Shown here: positions 61,389-64,000 of the stretch, in pieces | Numbering within the stretch: the first letter of the stretch is position 1 | Layout of the letters: each line of letters begins with the position of its first letter | Origin: Shimia sp. CNT1-13L.2 | GTDB taxonomy: Bacteria > Pseudomonadota > Alphaproteobacteria > Rhodobacterales > Rhodobacteraceae | Reading direction: 5' to 3' | DNA: 64,000 nt | NCBI RefSeq assembly: GCF_024331145.1 | Contig: NZ_JANDJO010000011.1 | Coordinates: 1 to 64,000 of the forward strand | Made by a program: the position numbers and the translations under genes | The notes under the pieces: generated by a model | Databases searched by the model: none | Told to the model about the DNA's origin: nothing | The model's input: only the letters and a program-made list of their open reading frames with translations

Positions 61389-62276
61389 ATGACCCAGATC
61401 ATCGCATCGCTTTCCGACGTCTCCGACCGCTACGACGCGCTGTTCGTCGACCTCTGGGGCTGCGTCCACAACGGCATCACCGCCTACCCCGAAGCCGTCG
61501 CCGCGCTTCAGGCCTATCGCGCCAAGGGCGGCATCGTGGTTCTTGTCACCAACTCCCCCAAACCCCGCGCCGGGGTGATGTCGCAACTGGCCGATTTCAA
61601 CGTGCCCGCCGACGCCTATGACACCATCGCCACCTCCGGCGACAGCGCCCGCGCCGCCATGTTCACCGGCGCGGTTGGCGAAAAGGTCTACTTCATGGGC
61701 GAATGGCAGCGCGACGAGGGCTTCTTCACGCCGCTGGAAGTGATCGACAATCCGGTCACCATTTCCCGCGTCCCTCTGGCCGAGGCCGAGGGCATCGTCT
61801 GCTGCGGCCCCTTCGACACCATGGCCGATCCCGACGTGAACCGCGCCGATTTCCTCTATGCCAAGACCAAGGGCATGAAGCTGCTCTGCGCCAACCCCGA
61901 CATCGTTGTCGACCGTGGCGAAACCCGCGAATGGTGCGCTGGCGCGCTGGCCCGCCTCTACACCGAAATGGGCGGAGAAAGCCTTTATTTCGGCAAACCC
62001 CACCCGCCGATCTATGACCTCGCCCGCCGCCGCCTCGCCGCGCTTGGCAAGGACATCCCCGACAGCGCGATCCTCGCCATCGGCGACGGCCCGCACACCG
62101 ATATTGCCGGTGGCATGGGCGAAAACATCGACACGCTCTTCATCACCGGCGGCCTCGCCGCAAGGGAAACCAAGACCGACATCCACCCCGATCTCCAGCC
62201 CGACGCCGAGGCGCTAAACGCCTATCTTGAAAAGGAAATGTCGAGCCCAACCTTTTCGATCGGACGCCTGCGCTAA
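61389..62276 (+). CDS. HAD-superfamily hydrolase, TIGR01459 (NagD-like)
   Basis: The 295-residue protein has the N-terminal DALFVDLWGCVHNG (about 16-29), VVLVTNSPKPRAGV (about 50-63) and the C-terminal ILAIGDGPHTDIAGGMG (about 231-247) with acidic residues for Mg2+. NagD-like HADs are phosphatases, often of nucleotides or sugar phosphates. ATG 61389 follows acaggacac. The first HAD Asp pattern is DLWG, as in TIGR01459. Confidence 0.87.
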   Translation: MTQIIASLSDVSDRYDALFVDLWGCVHNGITAYPEAVAALQAYRAKGGIVVLVTNSPKPRAGVMSQLADFNVPADAYDTIATSGDSARAAMFTGAVGEKVYFMGEWQRDEGFFTPLEVIDNPVTISRVPLAEAEGIVCCGPFDTMADPDVNRADFLYAKTKGMKLLCANPDIVVDRGETREWCAGALARLYTEMGGESLYFGKPHPPIYDLARRRLAALGKDIPDSAILAIGDGPHTDIAGGMGENIDTLFITGGLAARETKTDIHPDLQPDAEALNAYLEKEMSSPTFSIGRLR

Positions 62277-62434
62277 GGCCGTCCCGTCCCGCGCGGCAAA
62301 CAGGCGGCAGGGCGGCACATACCGCCCGTCGCCCCGATCCGCCCCGCCATCCGGTCGGGTCATGTCACGCGCCACATCATACCAGCTCATCCCGCTCTCC
62401 TTCGCTCATCTCCTTCCTTTTTGCCCAATCCCCC

Positions 62435-62452
62435 CTGACAGGGTGTTGTCAG
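62435..62452. promoter_or_regulatory. Dyad upstream of the WYL regulator gene
   Basis: ctgaca (62435-62440), 6-nt spacer, tgtcag (62447-62452) is a perfect dyad, with tatagt at 62463-62468 downstream. It lies 41 bp before the start codon and overlaps the likely promoter, so autoregulation by the HTH protein is plausible. Confidence 0.6.
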
Positions 62453-62492
62453 CAGGCTCTGCTATAGTGGCAGCAGCAAGGAAGGAGCCCCC

Positions 62493-63191
62493 ATGCGTCG
62501 CACCAGCCGTCTTTTCGAACTGATCCAGCTTCTGCGCGCCGCGGATCAGCCCCTGACCTCCGAACAACTGGCCGCCGCGCTCGAGGTGTCACAACGCACC
62601 GTCTATCGCGACATCGCCGCGCTTCAGGCCATGCGCACCCCGATCGAAGGGGCGGCAGGTCTCGGCTATGTGCTGCGGGCGGGTTATGACCTGCCGCCGC
62701 TGAATTTCGATCTCGAGGAAATCGAGGCCCTGCGCGTCGGCCTCGCCATGCTTGCCCGCACCGGCGACAGCGCCCTGCAAAGGGCCGCCCTGCGGATCTG
62801 CGAAAAGGTCGAAGACCTGCATGGCCCCGCCGACTGGCTGGTGGTTGTGCCCTGGGGCGCGCCGGGTGACGATCCGGCCAAGGGCTGCGTCTCGATTGCC
62901 ATGCTGCGCGATGCCATCCGCGAAGAACGCAAACTGCGCCTCACCTACCGCGACACCGATGCGACCGAGACCACCCGCACCGTCCGCCCCCTCGCGCTCG
63001 TCTATCACCTCGAATGCGTGATGCTCGCCGCCTGGTGCGAACTGCGCGGCGGTTTCCGCCATTTCCGCAGCGACCGAATCTATGCCTGCGACCCGCTCGA
63101 CAGCTTTTTCCCCGCCCAATCCGCCCCCCTGCGCCAGCTCTGGCTCGAGCAGGAAGGCTGGGGCACGCAAGAATCCACCTATTCTGCCTGA
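62493..63191 (+). CDS. YafY-type HTH/WYL-domain transcriptional regulator
   Basis: The 232-residue protein has a DeoR-like helix-turn-helix (LFELIQLLRAADQPLTSEQL, then AAALEVSQRTVYRDIAAL, about 7-45) and a WYL domain (about 135-210: LRLTYRDTDATET, RTVRPLALVYHLECVMLAAW, FRHFRSDRI). WYL proteins often sense nucleic-acid-derived or other ligands. ATG 62493 follows aaggaggc. Confidence 0.92.
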   Translation: MRRTSRLFELIQLLRAADQPLTSEQLAAALEVSQRTVYRDIAALQAMRTPIEGAAGLGYVLRAGYDLPPLNFDLEEIEALRVGLAMLARTGDSALQRAALRICEKVEDLHGPADWLVVVPWGAPGDDPAKGCVSIAMLRDAIREERKLRLTYRDTDATETTRTVRPLALVYHLECVMLAAWCELRGGFRHFRSDRIYACDPLDSFFPAQSAPLRQLWLEQEGWGTQESTYSA

Positions 63192-63331
63192 CCCCAGCCC
63201 CTATTCTGGCGAGATTTTGCGGTCATTTGCCGGAATTGGGCTTGATTTTCTGCACCTGCAAAGTAATAAAGTTGCGAAACATAGCACCCCACAGTGCGAA
63301 AATTACACACCCAACGCAACCGGAGGGCGGA

Positions 63332-63775
63332 ATGTTGGATAACCTGCCACGCGGAACGATCTGCATCGAAGACATCGAGATGGGCATGTCGCGCTACCTG
63401 CGCAAAGTCGTGACCGACGAAGACATCGAGATGTTCGCCCAGGTCTCGACCGACCGCAACCCGGTGCACCTCGACGATGAATACGCCAACGACACCATCT
63501 TCGAGGGCCGCATCGCCCACGGCATGCTGACCGCCGGCCTGATCTCGGCCGTGATCGGTGAACAGCTCCCGGGCCACGGCACCGTCTACATGGGCCAGAC
63601 CCTCAAGTTCCTCGCCCCCGTCCGCCCCGGCGACATGGTCTATGCCGAGGTCAAGGTGGTCGACATCGAAATCTCGAAACGCCGTGTGAAACTCGACTGC
63701 CACTGCTCGGTTGACGGCAAGAAAGTCCTGATCGGCGAAGCCACCGTCCTCGCGCCTTCACGCAAATTCGACTGA
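63332..63775 (+). CDS. MaoC-family (R)-specific enoyl-CoA hydratase-like dehydratase
   Basis: The 147-residue hot-dog-fold enzyme has the hydratase 2 motif DRNPVHLDDEYA (D41, H46, about 41-52) and RIAHGMLTAGL (about 60-70). It resembles PhaJ, which hydrates trans-2-enoyl-CoA to (R)-3-hydroxyacyl-CoA. ATG 63332 follows ggaggg. A terminator follows. Its substrate length is not shown. Confidence 0.9.
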   Translation: MLDNLPRGTICIEDIEMGMSRYLRKVVTDEDIEMFAQVSTDRNPVHLDDEYANDTIFEGRIAHGMLTAGLISAVIGEQLPGHGTVYMGQTLKFLAPVRPGDMVYAEVKVVDIEISKRRVKLDCHCSVDGKKVLIGEATVLAPSRKFD

Positions 63776-63795
63776 TTTTCCGGACATCTGCTCAC

Positions 63796-63824
63796 AAGGC
63801 CGCCTCTCCGGGCGGCCTTTTTGG
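63796..63824 (+). terminator. Terminator after the MaoC gene
   Basis: aaggccgcc (63796-63804), loop tctccg, ggcggcctt (63811-63819), then ttttgg. Confidence 0.9.
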
Positions 63825-63927
63825 TTTCGCAGGCATCCCGGAAACAGCAGAATTGACCCGTTCGTCCCATGCGCTACTCTCTCAAGAGTAAGCTGTTCTC
63901 GACCAAGTCACAGGAAAGGATGTCACC

Positions 63928-64000
63928 ATGCTCTATCCAATCGCCGCGCTGGAAGCCGACAAACTCGAGGCGCTCAAGGCGCTCGAAGCCGAGATCGGCA
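63928..64000 (+). CDS. Start of a gene, 3' end outside window
   Basis: ATG 63928 follows aaaggatgtcacc and the frame stays open to the end. The visible 24 residues are MLYPIAALEADKLEALKALE followed by AEIG, a helix-rich acidic start. The protein family cannot be told from so little. An actct/agagt dyad near 63874-63887 may belong to its promoter. Confidence 0.55.
   Translation, partial: MLYPIAALEADKLEALKALEAEIG

Overview
This window is GC-rich chromosomal DNA from an alphaproteobacterium, most likely a marine member of the Rhodobacteraceae (Roseobacter group). The pointers are a Tad/Flp pilus locus with an OmpA-type lipoprotein between cpaC and cpaE, a phosphatidylcholine synthase (Pcs), a DUF1150/Hsp20 pair, a UbiK homologue, a CIRCE-controlled groESL operon, several RTX proteins, and a dispersed GC-rich palindromic repeat of a kind seen in that family. 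This placement comes from gene content only; no rRNA, tRNA, phage, insertion sequence or CRISPR array was seen.

Layout. 1-12 kb: one long plus-strand Tad pilus cluster (two tandem pilins, cpaB, cpaC, an OmpA lipoprotein, cpaE/tadZ, cpaF/tadA, tadB, tadC, two TPR lipoproteins, prepilin peptidase cpaA, and an AAA+ ATPase), closed by a strong terminator. 12-18 kb: small metabolic and surface genes (DUF4405 membrane protein, HIBADH-like dehydrogenase, pcs, RTX protein, Ogt-type methyltransferase, lipoprotein, FAS1-RTX protein). 18-27 kb: ileS, a VIT-family transporter, truncated haemoglobin, ycjX/ycjF, truA and a FabH-like synthase. 27-29 kb: a two-gene regulatory operon (unassigned HTH protein plus LuxR with an autoinducer-binding-like domain). 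29-36 kb: tdk, an overlapping proC-csaA-hydroxyacid dehydrogenase operon, YbjN, ubiK, and the overlapping lgt-midA-pgeF operon. 36-42 kb: an Lrp/AsnC regulator divergent from trxB, a membrane-ferredoxin-adenylate cyclase fusion, a MarR-ATP sulfurylase-APS kinase fusion, and a glycosyltransferase. 42-46.5 kb: DUF1150/Hsp20, purEK, and a TopAI (YjhX)/YjhQ-type toxin-antitoxin pair. 46.6-55 kb: PhnM-like amidohydrolase with a lipase-like protein, NUDIX, GNAT, a beta-propeller-like RTX protein, groESL, and a sulfotransferase overlapping a DUF2161 nuclease-fold protein. 55-64 kb: TraB/GumN protein, Mn-dependent pyrophosphatase, YcaQ-like glycosylase, a MarR-hydrolase pair with twin operators, acyl-CoA dehydrogenase, HAD hydrolase, WYL regulator and a MaoC hydratase.

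Common themes. Several parts point to surface attachment: Tad pilus, three RTX/adhesin-like secreted proteins, and an EPS-type MarR domain fused to the PAPS-making enzyme, with a glycosyltransferase beside it and a PAPS-using sulfotransferase 12 kb away. A second theme is redox and stress sensing: the ferredoxin-cyclase, trxB, Hsp20, GroESL and TopAI. The observations most worth a second look are the two multidomain fusions at 37.8-41.7 kb, the TopAI/YjhQ pair with its structured leader, the seven-repeat propeller-RTX protein, the HTH/LuxR operon with a hairpin over the ribosome binding site, and the dispersed palindromic repeats.
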